Made by a program: the position numbers and the translations under genes. From positions 1 to 9,162 of the forward strand of contig JAPFFX010000275.1 of assembly GCA_026645375.1 (NCBI GenBank): DNA of 9,162 nucleotides, given 5' to 3'. This DNA comes from Citricoccus sp. WCRC_4 (GTDB taxonomy: Bacteria > Actinomycetota > Actinomycetes > Actinomycetales > Micrococcaceae). A model generated the notes under the pieces. The model was not told the DNA's origin and searched no databases. It saw only the letters and a program-made list of their open reading frames with translations. Positions 1-5,788 of the stretch are shown here, piece by piece. How positions within the stretch are numbered: position 1 is the stretch's first letter; every line of letters begins with the position of its first letter.

Positions 1-320
1 TCCTCCCCGGTGGTGGCATGGCCCAGGGCCCGGCGCACCGCTGTGGCCACGGAGTGCGCGTCGAAGCCGAACAGGACCGTCACGGCCCCGACGGCGGCGC
101 CCACCGCCTCCGCGATGGACGCGTGGGGTGCCTCCTGGGACAGGCCGACCAGCGACCGGTTGATGTGTTCCAGGGCCTCGTCCGGCTCCAGGAAGAAATC
201 GCCGTTGATGCTCGCGCTCGTGATGGTCCCCGTGCCGGGGGCAGAACCGTCCGAGACGGTCAGGTCGGCGATGACCAGCTTGCCGCCCGGGACCTTGAAT
301 TCACCATGGTGATCGCTCAT
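1..320 (-). CDS. Lipoate-protein ligase family protein, N-terminal part (runs off the left edge)
   Basis: 106 residues are visible; the rest lies outside the window. The N-terminus contains GEFKVPGGKL (residues 6-15) followed by INGDFFLEPDEAL around residues 38-50, the pattern of the accessory domain of lipoate-protein ligases (LplB/LplA C-terminal type, K-x-PGGKL then GDFF). In actinobacterial members this accessory domain precedes the catalytic biotin/lipoate ligase domain, which would lie beyond position 1. The expected role is attaching lipoate to E2 and GcvH proteins in the cytosol. The ATG at 320 is preceded on the minus strand by TAGTAT and then exactly six bases, which suggests a leaderless mRNA; GGAGGG directly abuts the ATG, too close for a normal ribosome site. 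The gene diverges from the sigma factor gene. Family assignment is by motif recall; the catalytic domain cannot be seen. Confidence 0.75.
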   Translation of the reverse strand, partial: MSDHHGEFKVPGGKLVIADLTVSDGSAPGTGTITSASINGDFFLEPDEALEHINRSLVGLSQEAPHASIAEAVGAAVGAVTVLFGFDAHSVATAVRRALGHATTGE

Positions 321-323
321 CCC

Positions 324-336
324 TCCATACTATGGA
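324..336. promoter_or_regulatory. 13-bp palindrome forming back-to-back -10 elements between the lipoate ligase and sigma factor genes
   Basis: TCCATACTATGGA is a perfect inverted repeat around a central C. On the minus strand it yields TAGTAT (332-327), six bases before the ATG of the lipoate ligase gene. On the plus strand it yields TACTAT (328-333), which would start transcription near 340 and give the sigma gene a leader of about 64 bases. No convincing -35 hexamer is seen on either side. It may be a bidirectional promoter, an operator, or both. Confidence 0.4.
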
Positions 337-403
337 CGATCCTTGGGACACCTGGCCGGGGGCCCGACCTCACGTTTTCCGTCCTGGTGACGACTACGGT
401 GTG

Positions 404-880
404 ATGACGATGATGCTGCCCTTCGACCTGGCCGTCCGCACGCACGGTGCCACCGTGCTGCGGGTCTGTCGCGCGGTCCTCGGTCCCGGGCCCGACGCGG
501 AGGACGCCTGGCAGGAGACCTTCCTGGCCGCCCTGCGATCGTGGCCGGAGCTGGGCGAGGTGTCCAACCTGGAGGCCTGGCTGGTCCGGGTCGCCGGCCG
601 GAAGGCGATCGACGTCCTGCGGGCACGGGCGCGCCATCCCGTGCCCGTGGAGGAGCTGCCGGAGACCGTGGTGGCACCGGCGAGTGACGCGGACGGGCAC
701 GCGGCCGTGTGGACGGCCGTCGCCACGCTGCCCGAGCGCCAGCGCCTGGCCATCGCCTACCACTACCTCGGTGGCCTGAGGCACACCGAGACGGCAGCAC
801 TGATCGGCAGTACCCCCGAGGCCGTGCGGCGGGCGGCGGCCGACGGGCTCAAGACCCTGCGGGACCGCTATGACGGTTGA
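404..880 (+). CDS. ECF-type RNA polymerase sigma factor, first gene of the alkylation-repair operon
   Basis: 158 residues. Sigma region 2 spans about residues 8-78, with the typical DAEDAWQETFLAAL segment at 31-44 and AWLVRVAGRKAIDVLRAR at 58-75. Region 4 spans about 101-155, with LPERQRLA and a helix-turn-helix (HTETAALIGSTPEAVRRA, 127-144). A short variable linker joins them and no extra C-terminal domain is present, as is typical of ECF sigma factors. The reading frame is open back to an ATG at 332, but family members begin close to the LPFDLAV segment and GGTGA lies at 386-390, so 404 (or GTG 401) is the likely start. The gene lies 47 bp before ogt and is probably co-transcribed with ogt and tag. 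The expected job is directing RNA polymerase to this operon and perhaps other alkylation-repair promoters. No anti-sigma factor gene is adjacent, so control must act by another route. Confidence 0.88.
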   Translation: MTMMLPFDLAVRTHGATVLRVCRAVLGPGPDAEDAWQETFLAALRSWPELGEVSNLEAWLVRVAGRKAIDVLRARARHPVPVEELPETVVAPASDADGHAAVWTAVATLPERQRLAIAYHYLGGLRHTETAALIGSTPEAVRRAAADGLKTLRDRYDG

Positions 881-927
881 GCGATATGAAGAGACAGGAC
901 GAGGCGAGAAGAGATGAGGACCACGTC

Positions 928-1551
928 ATGACGACACCACCACCCGCGGGCCCCGGGAGCGTCCCGGCGTTCTCGGTGTCCGAGGCCGAGCTGGCGGGAC
1001 TGGCCGGGAAGCTGGCCCACCGGGCGGAGGACGAGTCCCTGCTGGAGGTCGCCTACCGGATCGTCGACAGTCCCGTGGGCCGGCTCCTGCTGGCCGCCAC
1101 CGAGCGGGGACTGGTGCGGGTCGCCTTCGAGCGGGAGGGCTTCGACGGGGTTCTGTCCGGACTGGCCGCCAGGCTCGGACCCCGGATCCTGCACGCGCCC
1201 TGGAGGCTGGACGCGGCCGCGGCCGAACTGGGCGAGTACTTCGCCGGCCGTCGGCGCCAGTTCGGGGTGCCCCTGGACTTCGCCCTGTCCCACGGCTTCC
1301 GCCTGGCCGTCCAGCAGCGGCTGCCGGACATCGGTTACGGGCGGACCATGTCCTACCGACAGGTCGCCGAGCTCCTGGACCGCCCCGGGGCCGTGCGTGC
1401 CGTGGGCACCGCCTGCGCCACCAATCCCCTGCCGGTCGTCGTCCCCTGTCACCGGGTGCTGCGCTCGGACGGCAGCCTGGGCGGCTACCTGGGCGGGCTG
1501 GAGGCCAAGTCGACGCTGCTGGAACTCGAGGACCGGGCGGTCGCCGCATGA
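928..1551 (+). CDS. ogt: Methylated-DNA--protein-cysteine S-methyltransferase (O6-alkylguanine-DNA alkyltransferase)
   Basis: 207 residues. The suicide enzyme moves the alkyl group from O6-alkylguanine (and O4-alkylthymine) in DNA to its own cysteine. The C-terminal catalytic domain (about 120-201) has all the hallmarks: IGYGRTMSYRQVA (135-147) with the DNA-bending Tyr143, arginine finger Arg157 in RAVGTA, the Asn hinge at 166 in NPLPV, the active-site PCHRV with Cys174, and LGGYLGG near 184-190. An N-terminal ribonuclease-H-like domain of about 45-105 follows a proline-rich start. ATG 928 is preferred because GAGGA at 916-920 sits seven bases upstream; in-frame TTG 877 and ATG 886 would lengthen the protein but lack a good ribosome site. 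No AdaA-type DNA-binding domain is fused, so this is Ogt rather than Ada. Its last four bases overlap tag (ATGA), indicating translational coupling. Confidence 0.95.
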   Translation: MTTPPPAGPGSVPAFSVSEAELAGLAGKLAHRAEDESLLEVAYRIVDSPVGRLLLAATERGLVRVAFEREGFDGVLSGLAARLGPRILHAPWRLDAAAAELGEYFAGRRRQFGVPLDFALSHGFRLAVQQRLPDIGYGRTMSYRQVAELLDRPGAVRAVGTACATNPLPVVVPCHRVLRSDGSLGGYLGGLEAKSTLLELEDRAVAA

Positions 1552-2153
1552 GCGGGCCGCTGCCGGATGCCCTCATCGTCGGACCGGACGGCCTGGCCCG
1601 CCCGCCGTGGGCCGCCACCGACCCGTTGCTGCGCGAGTACTACGACACGGAGTGGGGCCTGCCCGTGCGGGACGAGCAGGGCGTGTTCGAGCGGCTGTCC
1701 CTGGAGGCCTTCCAGTCCGGCCTGTCCTGGCGGACCGTCCTGGCCAAGCGGCCGGCCTTCCGGCACGCCTTCGCTCACTTCGACCCCGAACAGGTCGCCG
1801 ACTTCGCCGAGACCGACGTCGAGCGGCTCCTGGCCGATGCGGGGATCATCCGCAACCGCGCCAAGATCCTGGCCACGATCGGCAACGCCCGGGCCACCCT
1901 GGAGATGCGCCCGGAGGGCGGACTCGCCGAGTTCGTCTGGTCGTTCCAGCCCGCGCAGACCCCCGAGCCGCGGACCTGGGCCGAGGTCCCCAGCACGTCC
2001 GCCGAGTCCGCGGCGCTGTCGAAGGCCCTGCGGGCGCGGGGTTTCCGGTTCGTGGGACCCACCACGATGTTCGCCCTGATGGAGGCCATCGGGATCATCG
2101 ACACCCACCTGGTGGGGTCGCACCGGCGGGGAACCTCCGGCGTGTGGACCTGA
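1548..2153 (+). CDS. tag: DNA-3-methyladenine glycosylase I, lacking most zinc ligands
   Basis: 201 residues, slightly longer than E. coli Tag (187). It cuts 3-methyladenine from DNA as the first step of base excision repair. Family signatures: TDPLLREYYDTEWGLPVRD (24-42), LEAFQSGLSW (52-61) with the pocket residue Glu53 (E. coli Glu38) and Trp61 (Trp46), AGIIRNRAKI, then ALSKALRARGFRFVGPTT and IDTHLVG near the C-terminus. E. coli Tag binds zinc with Cys4, His17, His175 and Cys179. Aligned by these motifs, the equivalents here are Pro19, Tyr32, His187 and Ser191, so three of four ligands are gone and metal binding is unlikely. The ligand loss is read directly from the sequence; retained activity is inferred from the intact pocket residues. 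The start overlaps the ogt stop, and the gene is the last of the sigma-ogt-tag operon. Confidence 0.93.
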   Translation: MSGPLPDALIVGPDGLARPPWAATDPLLREYYDTEWGLPVRDEQGVFERLSLEAFQSGLSWRTVLAKRPAFRHAFAHFDPEQVADFAETDVERLLADAGIIRNRAKILATIGNARATLEMRPEGGLAEFVWSFQPAQTPEPRTWAEVPSTSAESAALSKALRARGFRFVGPTTMFALMEAIGIIDTHLVGSHRRGTSGVWT

Positions 2154-2164
2154 CAGGGGCTGGG

Positions 2165-2176
2165 TAGGCTCGGGGC
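2165..2176 (+). promoter_or_regulatory. Leaderless-type promoter (-10 TAGGCT, then six bases to the ATG)
   Basis: TAGGCT at 2165-2170 followed by CGGGGC places the transcription start at or next to the ATG at 2177, the TAnnnT-N6-ATG arrangement common for leaderless actinobacterial mRNAs. No purine-rich ribosome site at normal spacing competes with this reading. CTGACA at 2150-2155 resembles a -35 but is only nine bases from the -10, too close to pair with it. Confidence 0.5.
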
Positions 2177-2686
2177 ATGACGAACGACGTGGGTGCCCTT
2201 CGCCGGTGGACGACGAGGATCGGCTGGATCCTGGCCGTGGCGGTGCCCCTCTGGATGGCCGGCGGCCGGTTCCTGACGGACAGCGCCGGCGACCTCACGG
2301 GGATCTATGCGCTGACGCTCACCCCGGTCCTGCTCCTGCTCTCCGTGGCCGCCCTCGCGGTGCCCCGCCGCCGCCCGGGACGCTACCCCTCCGCCCGGTC
2401 CCTGGGGCTGCTGCTGATCGCCTGGGCCTGCGGCCTCGGGCTGGGGTTCACGCTGCCGGACACCGGGGAGGGCGCCTCCTCCGTGCTCGGCGCCCTGGTG
2501 GGACCCCAGGCCGAGGGCGTGGCCGCCGCGTTGAGCAATCCGCTGGGGATCATCATGCTGTTCATGTCGATCGCCGGCTGCGTGCTGGCCGTGAGGGACA
2601 GCTCGCGCGCGGACGCTGCCCGTCGCTCCCCCAGTGACGAGGACGACTACCAGGGCACCGGCTACTTCCCCGTCCTGGACGTGTAG
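2177..2686 (+). CDS. Four-helix membrane protein of unknown function
   Basis: 169 residues; no family recognised. Four hydrophobic helices are visible at about 14-30, 42-62, 76-93 and 121-139, with an arginine-rich loop at 64-74 (RRRPGRYPSAR) between helices 2 and 3, which by the positive-inside rule points to a cytoplasmic loop and cytoplasmic ends. Helices 3 and 4 are joined by a glycine-rich loop (about 95-119). The last 30 residues are polar and mixed charge, with an acidic DEDD patch at 154-157. There is no cleavable signal peptide. It follows tag by 23 bp but seems to have its own leaderless promoter, so membership of the repair operon is doubtful. It is too hydrophobic and lacks the cytosolic zinc motif expected of a ZAS-type anti-sigma factor, so I do not assign that role. 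Confidence 0.75.
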   Translation: MTNDVGALRRWTTRIGWILAVAVPLWMAGGRFLTDSAGDLTGIYALTLTPVLLLLSVAALAVPRRRPGRYPSARSLGLLLIAWACGLGLGFTLPDTGEGASSVLGALVGPQAEGVAAALSNPLGIIMLFMSIAGCVLAVRDSSRADAARRSPSDEDDYQGTGYFPVLDV

Positions 2687-2714
2687 GCCTGCGGGAGGGC
2701 CAGGCGCAAAACGA

Positions 2715-2779
2715 AGAACCGGGGTCGGCACTCGGTCCGCCTCCCTGATGGGAGGACGGACCGGGACGACCCCGGTTCT
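2715..2779. terminator. Nested double-hairpin bidirectional terminator between convergent genes
   Basis: The outer stem is 13 perfect base pairs: AGAACCGGGGTCG (2715-2727) with CGACCCCGGTTCT (2767-2779). Within its loop lies a second 13-bp stem, 2733-2745 with 2750-2763, interrupted only by a bulged A at 2756 and closed by the tetraloop TGAT. On the minus strand the structure is followed by TCGTTTTGCG (about 2714-2705), a modest U tract, so it fits best as the intrinsic terminator of rpmE2. On the plus strand no U tract follows, but the hairpin also sits just after the membrane-protein gene stop at 2686. Confidence 0.85.
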
Positions 2780-2804
2780 CCAGAACTCTGTGGACGGGCG
2801 AAGA

Positions 2805-3062
2805 CTACTTCTTGCCGCCGAAGCCCTTGAAGCGGGCGTTGAAGCGCTCCACGCGGCCCGCGGTGTCCATGATCCGCTGCTTGCCGGTGTAGAACGGGTG
2901 GGACGCGGCCGAGATCTCGACGTCGATCACCGGGTAGGTGTTGCCGTCCTCCCACTCCATCGTCTTGTCCGAGGAGGTGGTGGAGCGGGTGAGGACCTTC
3001 TCGCCGGAGGCCAGGTCGTTGAAGATCACCAGCTGGTAATCGGGGTGGATGTCAGTCTTCAT
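2805..3062 (-). CDS. rpmE2: 50S ribosomal protein L31, type B (zinc-independent)
   Basis: 85 residues, the usual length for type B L31. It begins MKTDIHPDYQLVIFNDLASG and ends with the diagnostic SHPFYTGKQR and GRVERFNARFKGFG segments. It contains no cysteine, so the CxxC zinc knuckle of the type A paralogue is absent; this is the form that can replace zinc-bound L31 on the large ribosomal subunit. ATG 3062 is chosen because AAGGA lies seven bases upstream and the family starts exactly with MKxxIHP; an upstream in-frame ATG at 3134 would add 24 unrelated residues. A gap of 102 bp separates it from the methyltransferase gene upstream, with its own likely -10 and a leader hairpin. In many actinobacteria this paralogue is repressed by Zur under zinc sufficiency, but I see no AT-rich Zur-like palindrome here. 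Confidence 0.96.
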   Translation of the reverse strand: MKTDIHPDYQLVIFNDLASGEKVLTRSTTSSDKTMEWEDGNTYPVIDVEISAASHPFYTGKQRIMDTAGRVERFNARFKGFGGKK

Positions 3063-3121
3063 GGGGAATCCTTCGCATGCGCCACTGGATTTTGCCAGCA
3101 GCTTTTCAGGAACGTTGGGGG

Positions 3122-3140
3122 TCGGCCGCAGCACGGCCGA
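3122..3140 (-). other. Stem-loop at the 5' end of the predicted rpmE2 leader
   Basis: TCGGCCG and CGGCCGA form a perfect 7-bp stem with a five-base loop. On the minus strand it starts about seven bases after the likely -10 TATAGT, so it would sit at the very 5' end of the rpmE2 mRNA, some 60 bases before the start codon. It could protect the mRNA or bind a regulator. It could instead be a U-tract-less terminator for the upstream methyltransferase gene. A third partner, TCGGCC at 3158-3163, could pair with 3135-3140. Confidence 0.45.
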
Positions 3141-3147
3141 GGATCAA

Positions 3148-3153
3148 CTATAG
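3148..3153 (-). promoter_or_regulatory. Likely -10 element of rpmE2 (TATAGT)
   Basis: Read on the minus strand the hexamer is TATAGT, five of six matching the TATAAT consensus, in an otherwise GC-rich gap. It would start transcription near 3141 and give a leader of about 80 bases with a good ribosome site at its end. The position where a -35 is expected (about 3171-3177, inside the end of the methyltransferase gene) shows no clear match. Confidence 0.45.
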
Positions 3154-3164
3154 CGCATCGGCCC

Positions 3165-4001
3165 TCAGTCGCGGGAACGCAACTCCCAGAAGGCCACGGC
3201 CGAGGCGGCGGCCACGTTGAGTGAGGCGACCCCGGCGGACATGGGGATCGCCACGTGCAGGTCGCAGGCCGCGAGCGTCGCCGGGGTGACCCCCGGGCCC
3301 TCGGCGCCCAGGACGAGGGCCAGCCGGTCGTGCCCACGCACGTCGGGGGCATCCAGGGGAATGGCCTCCTCGCTGAGTTCGAGCGCGGCCACCGTGAAGC
3401 CCTCGCGCCGCAATCGCTCCAGCTCCGCGGGCCAGGCCGACCGGCCCCGGCCGTCGGCCTCGCCGATCCGGGCCCACGGCACGGCGAACACGGTGCCCAT
3501 CGACACGCGGATGCTGCGCCGGTAGAGCGGGTCGGCGGACTCGGGACTGACCAGGACGGCGTCCACCCCGAGTCCCGCCGCCGAGCGGAAGATCGCCCCG
3601 AGGTTGGTGTGGTCGGAGACGTTCTCCAGGACGGCGACCCGCCGCGCTCCGGCCAGGACCTCGTCGACGGTGCGCGGCACGGGCCGGTCCATGGCGGCCA
3701 GCGCACCACGGTGCAGGTGGAAACCGGTGATGCGTTCCAGGACCTCGTCCGTACCGGTGTAGACGGGAACCCGGGGGTGCGCGGCGAACACGTCGGCCAT
3801 CGACTCCAGGTACCGGTGGGCCAGGAAGAACGACCGGGGAGTGTGCCCGGCCGCCAGTGCGCGGCGGACCACCTGCGAGGACTCGGCCAGGTAGATGCCG
3901 TGGACGGTGTCCTGCCGTCGGCGCAGGGCGGCGTCGGTGAGCCGGGCGTAGACCTCCACCCGCGGGTCGGACACGTCCGTCAGCTCCACCGGCTGACCCA
4001 T
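3165..4001 (-). CDS. TrmH/SpoU-family RNA 2'-O-methyltransferase
   Basis: 278 residues. SPOUT-class enzymes of this family transfer a methyl group from S-adenosylmethionine to a ribose 2'-OH in tRNA or 23S rRNA. The N-terminal third (about 1-105) is the substrate-binding L30e-like part. The catalytic knot domain shows motif 1 NVSDHTNLGAIFRSAAGLG (127-145) with Asn133 and Arg139, motif 2 LVLGAEGPGV (229-238), and motif 3 IPMSAGVASLNVAAASAVAF (252-271). Which RNA position is modified cannot be told; RlmB-like and TrmH-like enzymes share these motifs. The ATG at 4001 is 16 bp after the stop of the permease gene, and GAGGA overlapping that stop may serve as its ribosome site, although its spacing is long. 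The frame is open further upstream inside the permease gene, but that part has no family similarity. It is likely co-transcribed with the permease. Confidence 0.9.
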   Translation of the reverse strand: MGQPVELTDVSDPRVEVYARLTDAALRRRQDTVHGIYLAESSQVVRRALAAGHTPRSFFLAHRYLESMADVFAAHPRVPVYTGTDEVLERITGFHLHRGALAAMDRPVPRTVDEVLAGARRVAVLENVSDHTNLGAIFRSAAGLGVDAVLVSPESADPLYRRSIRVSMGTVFAVPWARIGEADGRGRSAWPAELERLRREGFTVAALELSEEAIPLDAPDVRGHDRLALVLGAEGPGVTPATLAACDLHVAIPMSAGVASLNVAAASAVAFWELRSRD

Positions 4002-4017
4002 CCGCTGACCCGTGTCC

Positions 4018-4905
4018 TCACCCACCGGCGACCAGCCGCCAGACCATGTTCGCCAGGCCGGCCAGGCCCACGACGACGATGACCACCCGCAGCCAGAACG
4101 GCCTGATCCGCCGCCCGATCCGTGCGCCCAGGCTGGCGCCCAGCATGGACGAGACGGCGATGAGCAGCACGGCCCGCCAGTCGATGCGGTCGAAGGCGAA
4201 GAGCAGGTAGGACGTGGCGGCGATGAGGTTGACCATGAGGGACAGGTAGGTCTTCGCGGCATTGGCGTGGACGAGGGCTCCGCCCATGAACACCCCCAGG
4301 ATGCCCAGCAGCAGCACGCCCTGCGCCGCCACGAAGTACCCGCCGTAGATTCCCGCGCCGAAGGTCAGCAGCCACAGCAGCGGGGTCACCGGTCCCGTCG
4401 GGACGCCCGGATCGTCCGCTCCGTCGCGGGCCATGGCGCCCGGCCCCGGGGCCGTCGCCGCCTCCGATGCCCCGTCCTCGCCGTCCAGCTCCGCCTGTCG
4501 CGCCTTCCGGCGGCGCACCCAGGCGGACATCCGCGGCTGGAACACCACGAAGCCCAGCGCCACCACGATGAGGATCGGTGCGGCCACCCCGAAGACCTCC
4601 TCCGGCAGCACCATGAGCAGGAAGGCGCCGACCAGCCCCCCGGACAGCGAGGCGGTGGTCAGTGCGGGCAGCACCGCGCGCGACTGCGCCAGCTCCCGCC
4701 GCCAGCCGAACACCCCGGACACGCCCGCGGCCACCAGGCCCATGGCGTTGGAGATCTGTGCCGTCACCGGGGGGAATCCCATGGCGACCAGCACCGGGAA
4801 GGTCACGAGGGTGCCGGACCCGACGAGGGTGTTGATGGTGCCGGCCCAGAATCCGGCCAGCAGGATGACGGCCACCTGCCAGAGCTCCAGGCCCAGGAAT
4901 TCCAC
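4018..4905 (-). CDS. TauE/SafE (TSUP) family membrane permease
   Basis: 295 residues. The protein has the internally duplicated TSUP layout: the first repeat carries AGTINTLVGSGTLVTFPVL (21-39) and PPVTAQISNAMGL (45-57), the second FGAGIYGGYFVAAQGVLLL (182-200) and NAAKTYLSLMVN (215-226). Each half has three to four hydrophobic helices. They are joined by a cytoplasmic-looking linker at about 131-172, with an RRRK cluster followed by an acidic, alanine- and glycine-rich stretch. Family members export sulfite, sulfoacetate or related organosulfur anions, but the substrate here is unknown and no sulfur-metabolism gene is nearby. Start is GTG at 4905, supported by GGAGGGG seven bases upstream. 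It lies 30 bp after the ABC ATPase gene and 16 bp before the methyltransferase gene, which suggests one transcript. Nothing indicates that it works with the ATPase. Confidence 0.92.
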   Translation of the reverse strand: MEFLGLELWQVAVILLAGFWAGTINTLVGSGTLVTFPVLVAMGFPPVTAQISNAMGLVAAGVSGVFGWRRELAQSRAVLPALTTASLSGGLVGAFLLMVLPEEVFGVAAPILIVVALGFVVFQPRMSAWVRRRKARQAELDGEDGASEAATAPGPGAMARDGADDPGVPTGPVTPLLWLLTFGAGIYGGYFVAAQGVLLLGILGVFMGGALVHANAAKTYLSLMVNLIAATSYLLFAFDRIDWRAVLLIAVSSMLGASLGARIGRRIRPFWLRVVIVVVGLAGLANMVWRLVAGG

Positions 4906-4935
4906 GACGTACCCCTCCAGTGCGACGGGCGCCGG

Positions 4936-5781
4936 TCAGCGGGCGACGGCCGTGTAACGGCCCTCGTCCCGGGTGACCTTGAGGGGCAGGCCGAAGGCGG
5001 CGGAGAGGTTGTCCTCGGTGAGGGTCTGCTCCAGCGGCCCGGCGGCGACCACGCGGCCCTGGCGCATCAGCAGCGCGTGGGTGAAGCCCGGCGGGATCTC
5101 CTCGACGTGGTGGGTGACCAGGACCAGGGTGGGCGCGACCGGATCGGCGGCCAGTCGGGTCAGGGCCCGCACGAGGGTTTCCCGGCCAGCCAGGTCCAGG
5201 CCGGCCGCGGGCTCATCGAGCAGCAGCAGTTCCGGGTCGGTCATGAGCGACCGGGCCACGAGGACGCGCTTGCGCTCGCCCTCGGACAGGGTGCCGAAGC
5301 GCCGGTCCTCGTAGCCGCTGAGGCCCCACTGCCAGATCAGGCGCCGGGCCCGTTCCTCGTCCTGCGCGTCGTAGTCCTCGTTCCAGCGGCCCATTACGCC
5401 CCAGGACGCGGTCACCACGGCATTCAGCACGGTCTCCTGGCCCGGGAGCTGCTGGGCCAGCGTCGCGGAGGACAGGCCGATCCGCGGGCGCAGCTCGAAC
5501 ACGTCGACCGCGCCGAGGACCTCGTCCAGGATCCCCACCATGCCGGTCGTCGGGTGCATGCGGGTGGAGGCGACCTGCAGCAGGGTGGACTTGCCGGCCC
5601 CGTTGGGCCCCATGATGATCCACCGCTCGCCCTCGCGCACCTGCCAGTGGATGTCCTGGAGCAGCTCCTTGGTGCCCCTGCGGACCCCCACCGCCGCCAT
5701 CTCCACCACTGCCTCGCCCGAGGGGACGAGGGTCGAAGGGGCATGACTGGCGCGCTGGAGTCCGTCAGAAGGGTTGGTCAT
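4936..5781 (-). CDS. Orphan ABC-type ATPase
   Basis: 281 residues, a single nucleotide-binding domain. Walker A is GPNGAGKST (58-66), the signature LSEGE is at 165-169, Walker B LLLLDEP is at 185-191 with catalytic Glu190, and the H-loop is His224 in VTHHVEEIP. Where a Q-loop glutamine is normally found, the sequence reads RIGLSSATLAQQL (100-112), so the usual glutamine position is altered. The C-terminal segment LTEDNLSAAFGLPLKV (254-269) is typical of an actinobacterial and ModF/YlmA-like group of ABC ATPases. No permease or solute-binding gene of ABC type is beside it; the next gene encodes a TSUP permease, which needs no ATPase. Its role is therefore unknown. The ATG at 5781 follows TAGTGT by seven bases, consistent with a leaderless mRNA. 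It diverges from serB. Confidence 0.92.
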   Translation of the reverse strand: MTNPSDGLQRASHAPSTLVPSGEAVVEMAAVGVRRGTKELLQDIHWQVREGERWIIMGPNGAGKSTLLQVASTRMHPTTGMVGILDEVLGAVDVFELRPRIGLSSATLAQQLPGQETVLNAVVTASWGVMGRWNEDYDAQDEERARRLIWQWGLSGYEDRRFGTLSEGERKRVLVARSLMTDPELLLLDEPAAGLDLAGRETLVRALTRLAADPVAPTLVLVTHHVEEIPPGFTHALLMRQGRVVAAGPLEQTLTEDNLSAAFGLPLKVTRDEGRYTAVAR

Positions 5782-5788
5782 GCCTCAA

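Noticed and set aside
332..403. N-terminal extension of the sigma factor starting at ATG 332.
   Set aside because: The ATG lies within the 13-bp promoter palindrome, has no ribosome site, and the added 24 residues precede the point where ECF sigma factors begin.
877..927. Longer Ogt starting at TTG 877 or ATG 886, overlapping or touching the sigma stop.
   Set aside because: Neither has a good ribosome site, while ATG 928 has GAGGA seven bases upstream; the extra residues are charged and without family similarity.
2177..2686. The membrane protein as an anti-sigma factor for the ECF sigma gene.
   Set aside because: It is separated by two genes, has its own likely promoter, is almost all membrane helices, and lacks a recognisable anti-sigma domain.
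3063..3134. L31 extension starting at ATG 3134.
   Set aside because: The family starts precisely at MKTDIHP and a good ribosome site supports 3062; the extension covers the leader.
2634..3224. Plus-strand open frame across the terminator and rpmE2.
   Set aside because: It reads through the nested hairpin and antisense to a certain ribosomal protein gene; no independent coding signal.
4002..4262. Upstream extension of the RNA methyltransferase frame.
   Set aside because: It lies wholly inside the permease gene in another frame; the family begins near residue 1 of the ATG at 4001.
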